DNA of 64,000 bases, from positions 1 to 64,000 of the forward strand of contig NZ_QVMT01000012.1 in NCBI RefSeq assembly GCF_003418935.1. The letters are read 5' to 3'. Below the pieces are notes generated by a model. That model was given only the letters and a program-made list of their open reading frames with translations, did no database searches and was not told where the DNA came from. The translations under genes were made by a program, and so were the position numbers. This document shows, piece by piece, positions 17,404 to 25,501 of the stretch. The stretch's first letter is position 1; every line of letters begins with the position of its first letter. Origin of the DNA: Emticicia sp. C21. Its GTDB lineage: Bacteria; Bacteroidota; Bacteroidia; Cytophagales; Spirosomataceae.

Positions 17404-18612
17404 CTATTTTTTCACCATCTTATCCATCATTTCTAGCATAGCTGGCGTTGGAATGAGGTAATTACTTTGCGACCAGAATTTCTCTTCATATTTACCTCCC
17501 TTCGGGAAATTATTAGTGGTCAGTAGCTCATCATCAAATTTTATGGCACTTCTTCCCATTCGCATACTTTCGTTGGCCATAAACTGTACAGTCATAGTGG
17601 CTTCTGTTGTAAATTTCTTTTCGAGTTTATCTTCAAAATCAGCCACAAACGTCAGCTTACTATCCTGCAAGTGCCATTTGCCATTTAGTGGTAAAAACTG
17701 CGTATAGCCTTTTACTACTTTACCCACCTTCTTGGTATTGTCTACAAAACTTCTGCCTATCACATCTTTCACACCTTCGGGCGTCATTTCATATTCAATT
17801 CTCACAATGGCCTGATTATTTACATCTATATACACCTTACCGTTACGTGCTGCCTTCACGCGTTTATTGACTGGCCAGAAACTCATCGAATACACGAGGC
17901 TATCATTAAAGTAGGTCATTAATGAATCAATTTTAAAGTCATAATCATTGATACTTCCTTTATCCAGATATTCAGGGATACCTCCCTCTAACGAACGGGT
18001 AACAATAGCTGCTCCATTCATAAAGCCCCAACCATCAAGTTTGGCTGTTTGTCCTGTCCAGTCATATTTCCGGCCTTTCAGCAATTTGGCTTTTTCAATA
18101 CCAATCTCTTTAGCTGTGTGCGGACGCTCTACCCGAAGAATGCCCTCTGTGATTTTTACAAACCCCAGTTTAGCCATTTCAAGTGTTTCTAAGTAAAAAC
18201 CAATCTGGTAAGTAGGATAAGAGGGGTTATTTTTTTTAACTAGATTAAACGCCTCTTTTAATAAAGTTTTTGGATCTCCACCTTGTACTGAAGCCAGGGT
18301 TTCAGCTTTTTCTAGCTCAATGACACTAGTAGAATCATAGGCCAATGCTTTTTTGCTAAGGCTCTTATAGCCAATGGCAGAAACAATCAGCACGGAGTCA
18401 AGGTCAATTTTTGGAAAAAAGAATTTAAACTCACCAACGGCATTCGTCTGGCTTGAAAAACCTTTACTTGGGATACTGAGATAAGCGTTAGGAAGCGCTT
18501 GTTGGGTCGCTTTATCAATGATTTTTCCTGATATTGAGACGTAACCTTGTGAAAAGACTATGGTGGGAAATAAGAATAAAATTAAAAAGGAGTTAATTCT
18601 CATAGATTTCAA
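17404..18612 (-). CDS. Exported protein with carboxypeptidase-regulatory-like domain
   Basis: The 402-residue product has a signal peptide (cleavage near FSQ, residue 22) and a CarboxypepD_reg-like beta-sandwich at about 23-110 (SISGKIIDKATQQALPNAYL; VGEFKFFFP; LIVSAIGYKS). That fold is also found at the N-terminus of SusC proteins. The remainder (110-402) is rich in beta strands (VYIDVNNQAIVRIEYEMTPEG) and resembles Bacteroidota outer-membrane-associated proteins without a named function. No TonB plug or barrel follows, so it is not a receptor. An ATG at 18603 is an alternative start. It is a single-gene unit, convergent with ychF. Confidence 0.7.
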   Translation of the reverse strand: MKSMRINSFLILFLFPTIVFSQGYVSISGKIIDKATQQALPNAYLSIPSKGFSSQTNAVGEFKFFFPKIDLDSVLIVSAIGYKSLSKKALAYDSTSVIELEKAETLASVQGGDPKTLLKEAFNLVKKNNPSYPTYQIGFYLETLEMAKLGFVKITEGILRVERPHTAKEIGIEKAKLLKGRKYDWTGQTAKLDGWGFMNGAAIVTRSLEGGIPEYLDKGSINDYDFKIDSLMTYFNDSLVYSMSFWPVNKRVKAARNGKVYIDVNNQAIVRIEYEMTPEGVKDVIGRSFVDNTKKVGKVVKGYTQFLPLNGKWHLQDSKLTFVADFEDKLEKKFTTEATMTVQFMANESMRMGRSAIKFDDELLTTNNFPKGGKYEEKFWSQSNYLIPTPAMLEMMDKMVKK

Positions 18613-18687
18613 TTAAGGAATTTAATTATAGTAACGACGAATATTAAATTTTACTTAAAAGGCTTGCATTTTTTTTTATAGTTTGCA

Positions 18688-18695
18688 TACATTTG
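18688..18695 (+). promoter_or_regulatory. -7 box TACATTTG before Lys/Glu-repeat gene
   Basis: Match to TAnnTTTG, 31 bases upstream of the ATG at 18727. A weaker TTG (CTTG) lies about 21 bases further upstream. Confidence 0.55.
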
Positions 18696-18726
18696 ATACC
18701 AGTTTAAACCAAAACACTCTAAAGCA

Positions 18727-19308
18727 ATGAAAAAATTATTCGTCCTATTATTTATGAGTTTGTTAAGTCTTTCGATACTTGATTTAACTGCTCAGGAAGT
18801 TAAGAGCAAAGGTAAGGCAAAAGAAAAAGCGGAGAAAAAAGAAAAACCAGAAAAAAAAGAAGTAGCTGAAAAGAAAGAGAAACCAGAGAAAAAAGAAAAG
18901 CCTGAAAAGAAAGAAAAAACCGAGAAAAAGGAAACAACTGAAAAGAAAGAGAAGCCAGAAAAAAAGGAAAAACCTGAAAAGAAAGAAAAAGCTGATAAAG
19001 TAGCTGACAAGGCAGAGAAGAAGGAAAAAGCAGATAAAAAAGAAAAAACAGAGAAGAAGGAAATTGCTGAAAAGAAAGAGAAAAAAGCAACAGATAAAGA
19101 CAATACCGTTAAGCCTGCACCAAAACCTAATACAAAAGACGACGGCAAAGAAGCCGACGGAACTACACGTAAAAAAGTAGCCGGTGCTGACAAGCAAATC
19201 GGGAAAGACGAAAAAGGACGTACAATCTATGAAGGTCCTCGTGGTGGCCAGTACTATATCAATTCAAATGGTAACAAAACTTACCTGAAAGCTGATACCA
19301 AACTTTAA
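18727..19308 (+). CDS. Exported Lys/Glu-repeat protein with YxGPRGGxYY C-terminal motif
   Basis: The 193-residue product has a signal peptide (MKKLFVLLFMSLLSLSILDLTAQ). Residues about 27-125 are repeats of KKEKPE, KKEKTE and KKEIAE types, highly charged and probably a rod or disordered tether. The last 45 residues contain GKDEKGRTIYEGPRGGQYYI and NGNKTYLK, a short motif resembling the PBCV-specific basic adaptor domain, here called by eye only. The motif is also seen at the ends of other bacterial exported proteins. The gene is monocistronic with a terminator at 19328-19360. Function unknown; wall, polysaccharide or nucleic-acid binding through the charged tract is possible. Confidence 0.75.
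   Translation: MKKLFVLLFMSLLSLSILDLTAQEVKSKGKAKEKAEKKEKPEKKEVAEKKEKPEKKEKPEKKEKTEKKETTEKKEKPEKKEKPEKKEKADKVADKAEKKEKADKKEKTEKKEIAEKKEKKATDKDNTVKPAPKPNTKDDGKEADGTTRKKVAGADKQIGKDEKGRTIYEGPRGGQYYINSNGNKTYLKADTKL
18830..19095 (+). repeat. Purine-rich KKEKPE-type coding repeats
   Basis: Imperfect 15-18-base units of GAAAAGAAAGAAAA type encode the Lys/Glu tract. The strong purine bias on the plus strand creates long open frames in antisense that are not genes. Confidence 0.8.
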
Positions 19309-19327
19309 TACAATAAGTTTATAAGAT

Positions 19328-19360
19328 AAAAGTCTCAATCCTGAATCGGTTGAGACTTTT
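19328..19360. terminator. Terminator shared by Lys/Glu-repeat gene and mog
   Basis: Arms AAAAGTCTCAA (19328-19338) and TTGAGACTTTT (19350-19360) with an 11-base loop and flanking A/T runs. It directly abuts the stop codon of the convergent mog gene. Confidence 0.75.
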
Positions 19361-19885
19361 TTAGCTCTTAGGTCTGAATTCTTTCATCACCTCCTGATTA
19401 CAAACTAAATAGGGACCCTCTATTAAATCAATACAATAGGGAACAGCTGGAAAAACAGCGTCAAGACATTGGCGAATGGCTTTGGGTTTCCCGGGAAGAT
19501 TGATGATTAGAGAATGATTGCGGATACCTGCTGTTTGCCGGGATAGAATAGCCGTTGGTACATATTTAAGGCTTTCTATACGCATCAGTTCTCCAAAACC
19601 GGGCATCATTTTCTGGCAAACGGCCTCTGTTGCTTCTGGTGTTACATCTCGCAAGGCAGGACCTGTCCCTCCTGTTGTTACAATCAAACAACAATTGTGT
19701 TCGTCTGCCATTTCAATTAAGGTTTGTGAAATTAAATTCTGTTCGTCAGGTATTACCCTATAGACAGTCTCAAATTCAGAAATCAGATATTCTTTCAAAG
19801 TTTCTACAACAGCTTTTCCTGGAATATCTTCATAAATACCTGCACTCGCCCGGTCTGAAACATTGATAACCCCAATTTTTATCAT
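19361..19885 (-). CDS. mog: Molybdopterin adenylyltransferase (MogA-like)
   Basis: The 174-residue product is a single MoCF-binding domain with the MogA-type motifs VSDRASAGIYED, TTGGTGPALRDVTPEAT and PGFGELMR, and LIINLPGKPKAI near the C-terminus. MogA adenylates molybdopterin before metal insertion. No other molybdenum-cofactor gene is in the window. The same fold forms the N-terminal half of CinA, and the divergent neighbour encodes the CinA C-terminal domain, so the pairing may reflect more than chance. Confidence 0.85.
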   Translation of the reverse strand: MIKIGVINVSDRASAGIYEDIPGKAVVETLKEYLISEFETVYRVIPDEQNLISQTLIEMADEHNCCLIVTTGGTGPALRDVTPEATEAVCQKMMPGFGELMRIESLKYVPTAILSRQTAGIRNHSLIINLPGKPKAIRQCLDAVFPAVPYCIDLIEGPYLVCNQEVMKEFRPKS

Positions 19886-20018
19886 AAAGAATGTTGGTCT
19901 GAATTAGCATTATAAAAACTGCTTTAAAGATAGTGTAATTAATTCCTCACCTAAATAGGTGGTCTATTATTTTTCATTTTTCTATTTAAACAACTTGAAA
20001 TCAAGCTATCATACATTC

Positions 20019-20525
20019 ATGAAAGAATTATTCGATAAAAAGGCGATTGAAGCCATACGTAGTTATTTATTAGAACATCAGGAAACCATAGCAGTAGCCG
20101 AGAGTGTTACCTCTGGTTTTATTCAGGCAGCATTTTCTACAGCCGAGGAGGCTTCTAAATTTTATCAGGGTGGTGTTACTGCTTATAATGTCGGTCAAAA
20201 ATTCCGTCACCTCCGCGTTGAACCTGTGGAGGCATTGGCTTGTAATTGTGTTTCAGAGAAAATAGCACAAGAGATGGCTCTGCATGTGTGCGATTTATTT
20301 CATAGCCAGTGGGGGATGGGCATTACAGGCTATGCCGCACCTGTACCTGAATCTGATAATAAACTCTATGCTTATTATGCTATTGCACATAACAGCACGA
20401 TATTGAGCACTAAAAGAGTATCAGTCAAACAAGGGGATTCAGTAGAAGTGCAATTATTTTACGTGAATGAAACCTTATCAGATTTAGCCAGATGTATTCA
20501 TGAACTGGTTAATTCTCATGAATAA
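20019..20525 (+). CDS. CinA C-terminal domain protein (PncC-like)
   Basis: From the ATG at 20019 (MKELFDKKAIEAI) the 168-residue protein is a stand-alone CinA-C domain. Nicotinamide-nucleotide amidohydrolases of this family hydrolyse NMN to nicotinate mononucleotide. Family motifs are recognisable but changed: AESVTSGF where AES(C/A)TGG is usual, GGVTAYNVGQK where GGxxAYSxxxK is usual, and GITGYAAP where GIxGxxGP is usual. The leading Ser and the Lys are kept. A frame opening at 19959 would add 20 residues and looks less likely. It overlaps the convergent DUF421 gene by 17 bases. Enzyme activity is uncertain because of the motif changes. Confidence 0.75.
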   Translation: MKELFDKKAIEAIRSYLLEHQETIAVAESVTSGFIQAAFSTAEEASKFYQGGVTAYNVGQKFRHLRVEPVEALACNCVSEKIAQEMALHVCDLFHSQWGMGITGYAAPVPESDNKLYAYYAIAHNSTILSTKRVSVKQGDSVEVQLFYVNETLSDLARCIHELVNSHE

Positions 20526-21042
20526 CTCTGGTTTTAGGGGTATCTGTTTTAACGTTTATCTTTTTGATAATGCTTATTTCGCCATTATGTTCAAGATATA
20601 TTTTATCTATTCCATCTATGCTATCTGAAAAGGTAGCTTTTCTTACAGCTTGCATAATGTCCTCTTCGCGTACAAGGCCTCTTCTCATACTTTGGTCAAT
20701 AAATTGACCATTTTCATAGAGGATAATTTTCTCGCCCTCAACTATTCTTGCAAAATTATTATAACGCGTAAATAACCATCCAAAAACTCTATGCAATACA
20801 CAGAGAATGAAGCTGGCAAATATGATAGGAATAAAAGGAGAAGCACCCACTACTGCACGACTGAGAATGGCGCCTAAGAGAATAACTATAATATTATCAA
20901 TAGGTGTACGAAGACCAAAGGAGCGCCGACCGGCTATCCTGATCAAGACAAAGGCGATAAAAAAGATTGCAATTGCCCGGCAAGCCATCTGAAGAGCCGT
21001 CAATTCTACTTCATGACTGAAAATTTCTTGCAGCGTTTCCAT
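20509..21042 (-). CDS. DUF421 (YetF-like) membrane protein
   Basis: The 177-residue product has three membrane helices in the first 95 residues (MACRAIAIFFIAFVLIRIAG; NIIVILLGAILSRAVVG; IIFASFILCVLHRVFGW) and the hallmark RIAGRRSFG. The cytosolic DUF421 domain follows (ILYENGQFIDQSMRRGLVREEDIMQAVR; IDKIYLEHNGEISII). The Bacillus relative YetF is linked to stress and sporulation compartments; biochemical role unknown. The stop region overlaps the CinA-C gene on the other strand by 17 bases. Confidence 0.85.
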   Translation of the reverse strand: METLQEIFSHEVELTALQMACRAIAIFFIAFVLIRIAGRRSFGLRTPIDNIIVILLGAILSRAVVGASPFIPIIFASFILCVLHRVFGWLFTRYNNFARIVEGEKIILYENGQFIDQSMRRGLVREEDIMQAVRKATFSDSIDGIDKIYLEHNGEISIIKKINVKTDTPKTRVIHEN

Positions 21043-21113
21043 TTAAGTATTGGTGTTAAATCCGATTTCTACCATTAAAATTTCCGTTCCAGAATTCTGT
21101 ATTAACCTATAAA

Positions 21114-21161
21114 TCAGGAAACTGTTTGAGTTAATGTTTTTTAACTCAAACAGTTTCCTGA
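21114..21161. terminator. Long perfect hairpin after MFS gene, 21-base stem
   Basis: Arms 21114-21134 and 21141-21161 are perfect complements with a TGTTTT loop. It lies 16 bases downstream of the stop of the minus-strand MFS gene and upstream of the DUF421 gene, so it should end the amylase-SDR-MFS transcript. Confidence 0.75.
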
Positions 21162-21176
21162 CAATCTTTCATTAGC

Positions 21177-22673
21177 TTAAGCTTCCTTGGGGATTTCGTC
21201 TGGCAAAGTTTGATGCTTCTTTCTTTTGATAATAGCCATCAGGTGATTATGCCAGTTCAACATATTGCCTAATACAAAATAATCTTTCAGGTTATTCCTA
21301 ATACTGCTTCGCATGATTTTCACCACTAGGTTCTTCTCTATTTCACCAACTTCTTTCACCCTCACCAAAAATTCAAGTGAAATCAGCGCTAATATTGCGC
21401 CTATGATAAATAAGAAGTTCCATTGATTCAGTGACAACAATCGGAAAACTTTGTCCATATTTGGAGTTATCCATTCAATACGAATATTCAGGTGTCTGTT
21501 AGCAAAATAGTCAGCCAGAAACCCACCGATTAGTGGGCCTAAAAAAGAGAAAATAGCTGTGATGGTGTTTTTAACAGACAGGTAAGCAATGGCCTCTTTT
21601 CGTGGGGCAAGTTTCAAACCGATATTCGTTAGCGAAAGGTTGATACCTGCCGTGGCTGCCCCCATTAAAGCATAGATGACTATTAACAAGGCAAAATTCG
21701 AAATGAAATTTGTATAAATCCCTACAAAAGACCAGGCTGCAATACAGATAATATAGATGGGAGCGCAAATAGAAAGAATAGTTTTATTACTATATCGGTC
21801 CGCAAAAATCCCCCAGCTACGAATGGTAGCAATACTACATAGCTGGCTAGTGATTGTCAGAGTAATAATATAAGAAAGTGAGTAATTCATGTGTTTCATT
21901 AAAAATACCGTGAAAAACGGTATGGCAATATTTAATGAAAACACCCAGAATGAGTTGAATACCAAGAGCCTTAAAAAGTTATTGTCTTTTAATGGCATAA
22001 TAAAAAGCTTAAAAACATTCTCGTTGCCTAAAAAAGATTTGGGTTCAGGTATGCGTGAGAGTAGAAAGACCCCTAATAAACCGCTGATCCCACCCAGGAT
22101 AAACATGCTTCCGTAAGCATCTAATTCTAATTTAGGATAATGATGTTTCATATAGTCGATACCCAGGGCTATAATCAGACTCATGCACACATTGAGGGTT
22201 TGTATATAGCCACTTCGTTTCGAAAAATAAGTACCCATTATTTTCTCCGGTATCAAGTCTTTCATCCAGGCATTCCAGCTTAAACCTGCCATAGAGGCAA
22301 AAAAGAAGTTGAAAAATAGGAAGAGTATAATAAATTGAACCGAAATACCATTCGGAAAGAATAAGGCAATGATACCTATGATTACTATAGGCACACGAGC
22401 CAGCACAGAAAAAAACACACTAATAGCACGCCGGTTGTTATAGCGTTTTACTAACCAGATAGTTAATAACTGAGAAATATTAGAAAAAGCCGGTAAAGAC
22501 GCTATTAACCCTATTTGTAGGTTTGAAGCACCTAATAATAAACTTAGAGCAGTTAAGAAAGCCCCGGTTGTCATTACGTTCATGGTTTCTGTAGCCAAAC
22601 CCTCTCTTATGCCGAGTTTCATTCCGCACTCCACTTCCTTTTCGGTCAATATTTCTTTTGGTTGCAGATTCAT
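21177..22673 (-). CDS. MFS transporter
   Basis: The 498-residue product has about 12 hydrophobic segments, starting with AFLTALSLLLGASNLQIGLI, and a cytosolic loop with WLVKRYNNRRAISVF, the MFS loop 2-3 basic motif. Helices 7-12 repeat the pattern (WGIFADRYSNKTILS). A long cytosolic N-terminal stretch (about 30 residues) and C-terminal tail are present. It resembles MFS members of Bacteroidota of unknown substrate. It is the last gene of an operon with the SDR (32-base gap) and amylase genes, so a sugar or compatible-solute substrate is an inference. Confidence 0.85.
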   Translation of the reverse strand: MNLQPKEILTEKEVECGMKLGIREGLATETMNVMTTGAFLTALSLLLGASNLQIGLIASLPAFSNISQLLTIWLVKRYNNRRAISVFFSVLARVPIVIIGIIALFFPNGISVQFIILFLFFNFFFASMAGLSWNAWMKDLIPEKIMGTYFSKRSGYIQTLNVCMSLIIALGIDYMKHHYPKLELDAYGSMFILGGISGLLGVFLLSRIPEPKSFLGNENVFKLFIMPLKDNNFLRLLVFNSFWVFSLNIAIPFFTVFLMKHMNYSLSYIITLTITSQLCSIATIRSWGIFADRYSNKTILSICAPIYIICIAAWSFVGIYTNFISNFALLIVIYALMGAATAGINLSLTNIGLKLAPRKEAIAYLSVKNTITAIFSFLGPLIGGFLADYFANRHLNIRIEWITPNMDKVFRLLSLNQWNFLFIIGAILALISLEFLVRVKEVGEIEKNLVVKIMRSSIRNNLKDYFVLGNMLNWHNHLMAIIKRKKHQTLPDEIPKEA

Positions 22674-22705
22674 GTTGTGGATATTAGTTTACTAAAAAAT
22701 ATAAC

Positions 22706-23551
22706 TTAGCCATTGACAATCTCTCCACCATTCACATGGATTACTTGTCCGGTAATATAACTGGCATCTTCTGATGCAAGAAATACATAGGCAGGTGCTA
22801 CTTCGGCTGGTTGACCTGCTCGTTGCATAGGTGTATCTTTTCCAAAGGTATCTAATGATTCATCGGGAAAAGTAGTCGTAATCAGTGGTGTCCAGATTGG
22901 GCCGGGGGCTACTGCATTAACCCGAATTTTTCTGCCATTTAATATTCCGGATAATGAACGGGTAAAAGAAACGATAGCTCCTTTGGTAGCCGAGTAATCC
23001 AGAAGGAACGGATTCCCTTTATAGGCTGTAACCGACGTTGTATTAATAATAGAACTTCCTTCTTTCAGATGCGGTAAAGCAGCCTGAACCAGAAATATCT
23101 GCGAGAATATATTGGTTCTGAAAGTCTGCAGAATTTGCTTCTCCTTTATATTCTCTATTTCGGTTTGAGGATACTGTACAGCTGCATTATTTACCAGAAT
23201 ATCAATCTTTCCCCAGGTCTTTATTACTGTATCAATTATTTTCTTGCAATTGCTTTCAACACTTATATCAGCACTTACAATAATAGCTTTCGTACCTTTT
23301 GCTTCTACAAGCTTCTTGGTTTCTTTGGCATCAGAACTTTCTTTTCTGTAAACAATCGCCACATTGGCACCCTCACGGGCAAAAGCTACACAAATAGCCC
23401 TTCCAATGCCGCTATCACCACCTGTAACTATCGCTACTTTATTCGCAAGTTTTTTATCTTGTCGGTCATAAGCTCTTTCAAAAATTGGCTTTTGTTCCAT
23501 GCCACTTTCAGCCGATTCGGCGTTATCAATTGCTTTTTTTGAAGATTTCAT
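22706..23551 (-). CDS. SDR oxidoreductase, general-stress type (YhxD/YghA-like)
   Basis: The 281-residue product has an N-terminal extension of about 35 residues (GMEQKPIFERAYDRQDKKLANK), as in the YhxD/YdaD group. The classical SDR core follows: TGGDSGIGRA, NNAAVQ, and YSATKGA with the catalytic Tyr and Lys, then GPIWTPL, and the C-terminal GQVIHVNGG. In Bacillus relatives these NAD(P)-dependent dehydrogenases belong to the general stress regulon. It is 36 bases downstream of the amylase gene and 32 bases upstream of MFS in the same operon. Confidence 0.9.
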   Translation of the reverse strand: MKSSKKAIDNAESAESGMEQKPIFERAYDRQDKKLANKVAIVTGGDSGIGRAICVAFAREGANVAIVYRKESSDAKETKKLVEAKGTKAIIVSADISVESNCKKIIDTVIKTWGKIDILVNNAAVQYPQTEIENIKEKQILQTFRTNIFSQIFLVQAALPHLKEGSSIINTTSVTAYKGNPFLLDYSATKGAIVSFTRSLSGILNGRKIRVNAVAPGPIWTPLITTTFPDESLDTFGKDTPMQRAGQPAEVAPAYVFLASEDASYITGQVIHVNGGEIVNG

Positions 23552-23587
23552 GTTATATGAATTTTTAGTATTTATATCTGTTACTAA

Positions 23588-25072
23588 TCAATCTTTAGGA
23601 ACCCAAATGGAAACTGAACCTGCACTTACGTGAAAATTTCCGATACCATTTTTATTAATCCGTACTTCTCTCGTATCTTTTCCAAGTTCATCTATGAAAT
23701 ATTTACCTGCATATTGAGCACCTACTTGCATAGCTTTCTTGTTTTTTTTTCCATTTGATAGTAATACTGCACACCCTTTGTGTTTATCATCTCCTGTTCT
23801 TACCCAACCTATACAATTGGGGCTATCAAAATAATCATACTGCTCTCCCCAGGCATATTCTTTGCGGGCTGAAAGCAGTTTTTCAAGTGCTGAAATCTTA
23901 GGTAAAACTATCTTCTCCTCCAGACCATCATGTCTTTTTTCAGAATAACAGGTACCATATAAATCGCAGTAAAAAACGCATGGATACCCATCTTTTCGGA
24001 GTAGTATTAAGGCATAAGCCAAAGGTTTAAACCAGGCATCTACCGTAGATTCTAAACTCTGAAAGGGTTGTGTGTCATGATTTTCAACAAACGTAATGGC
24101 TAAATCTGGCCTTATGCTTAATAACGAATTGTTAAAAATACCCCTCAAGTCATATTCTTTTCCTGCTTTAGAAGCATTATGAAAATTATAATGAAGAGGA
24201 ACATCGAATAGATGGACACGAGATTCTGTAGCTCTAATATACTCTTCCAATACCTGTACATTGTCAGGTGCCCAATATTCTCCAACTACGAATAAATCAT
24301 GCTTGACATGGGTGCGCATATAATCAAGCCATTCATTATAGAAAGCAGGTGAAATATGCTTTAAGGCATCTAACCTCACTCCGTCAAAACCAACGGTTTC
24401 ATGATACCATTTTCCCCAACGCTTTAGTTCTTCCCGCACAGACGGATTTCTGAACTCTATGTCCGAAAACATCAGGTAATCATAATTCCCTTTTTCATCG
24501 CCAACCACCTCTTCCCAATCATCGCCGTAATCGTTGATGATATTATAAATACATTTCTCGGGTTCCTGAACATTGGCAGCGCAATCAACTCCTGAAAAGC
24601 AATTGTAGTCCCATACAAACTCAGAATATTCCTTTTTACGATTTGGAAAACTAAACTTCGTATTGGCTTCAATCTCAAAGGAGGTGCTGATGAAATTGTT
24701 GCGGTTTTCAGGATCTACCTTTCTCACCATCACTTTCTCAGTTTCATCAGCACCTCCCATATGATTCAAAACAATGTCAACATAAACACTGACGTTTTGT
24801 TGATGAAGTGCATGAATTGCTGACATGTATTCTTCTTTGGTGCCATACTTGGTTCTTATAGTTCCTTTCTGGTCAAATTCTCCTAAATCGTAGAGGTCGT
24901 ATACATCATATCCTTGTGAAAATCCACCGCTTGAACCTTTATAGGCTGGTGGCAACCAAACGGCTGTGATACCTAATTTTTTTAATTGTTCTGCCTCTTG
25001 GCTTACCTTTTTCCAAAGCGTGCCATCAGCCGGATAGTACCATTCGAAAAATTGAAACATTACCTCATTCAT
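23588..25072 (-). CDS. Cytoplasmic alpha-amylase (GH13)
   Basis: The 494-residue product has no signal peptide and the GH13 conserved regions: VYVDIVLNHMGG, GFDGVRLDALKH (nucleophile Asp near 235), VVGEYW (acid/base Glu near 264) and FVENHDTQ (Asp near 332). The start MNEVMFQFFEWYYPADG is typical of cytosolic AmyS/AmyA-type enzymes that cleave internal alpha-1,4 bonds of maltodextrins or glycogen. It is the first gene of the operon with SDR and MFS. A role in stored-glucan mobilisation is inferred. Confidence 0.93.
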   Translation of the reverse strand: MNEVMFQFFEWYYPADGTLWKKVSQEAEQLKKLGITAVWLPPAYKGSSGGFSQGYDVYDLYDLGEFDQKGTIRTKYGTKEEYMSAIHALHQQNVSVYVDIVLNHMGGADETEKVMVRKVDPENRNNFISTSFEIEANTKFSFPNRKKEYSEFVWDYNCFSGVDCAANVQEPEKCIYNIINDYGDDWEEVVGDEKGNYDYLMFSDIEFRNPSVREELKRWGKWYHETVGFDGVRLDALKHISPAFYNEWLDYMRTHVKHDLFVVGEYWAPDNVQVLEEYIRATESRVHLFDVPLHYNFHNASKAGKEYDLRGIFNNSLLSIRPDLAITFVENHDTQPFQSLESTVDAWFKPLAYALILLRKDGYPCVFYCDLYGTCYSEKRHDGLEEKIVLPKISALEKLLSARKEYAWGEQYDYFDSPNCIGWVRTGDDKHKGCAVLLSNGKKNKKAMQVGAQYAGKYFIDELGKDTREVRINKNGIGNFHVSAGSVSIWVPKD

Positions 25073-25501
25073 AATTCTTTTATTTCGTGTTTACCTACAG
25101 TTGTCTTTAAATAAGTAATCTACTCAATAGGTTATTTCTCGGCCTCCTGAGGTTAAAATGAGCCGTAATCAATAGGTAATGCAAAAAATCTGTGCGAAGT
25201 GCATATGTCCAAAGCAGAGCCAGGCAGAGTAGTATTAATATTCTACTATTGTATATTTTAATAGTGATAGAATTTTACATTTTTTATTGAAAACTAGCCA
25301 AAAATGCTAAGTAGCAGGCATATTTTTAATGGCGTTGACATTTATTCCCCTTGTAGATTTTTTTGCTTAAACCAATTCTTACCTTTTAAGAATCATGCGT
25401 AAGTAATTCCACAAAAAAGAGATGGACTAGAATTTTAGCAAAAGAGTACGTATAGTAGTAAAATTTCAAGATTTGTCGAACCGTTTTTCCCATTTACTAT
25501 T
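25073..25501. other. Divergent regulatory region, 429 bases
   Basis: It separates the amylase-SDR-MFS operon (minus) from the YihY-DUF748-catalase operon (plus). No open frame of interest and no clear TAnnTTTG box on either strand. A degenerate dyad (arms AGTAG and CTACT) lies at 25228-25247. Lack of the standard promoter would fit use of an alternative sigma factor, but this is inference. Confidence 0.5.

Noticed and set aside
18784-19197. Long antisense open frames rich in Phe/Leu/Ser in the Lys/Glu-repeat gene
   Set aside because: They are shadows of the purine-rich repeats on the plus strand. The plus-strand frame has a signal peptide and a conserved C-terminal motif.
19361-19885. Molybdenum-cofactor operon
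   Set aside because: Only one MogA-like gene is present; no moa or moe gene lies in the window.
20509-20525. 17-base overlap of CinA-C and DUF421 genes as an error
   Set aside because: Both ends look real; tail-to-tail overlaps of this size are common in convergent genes.
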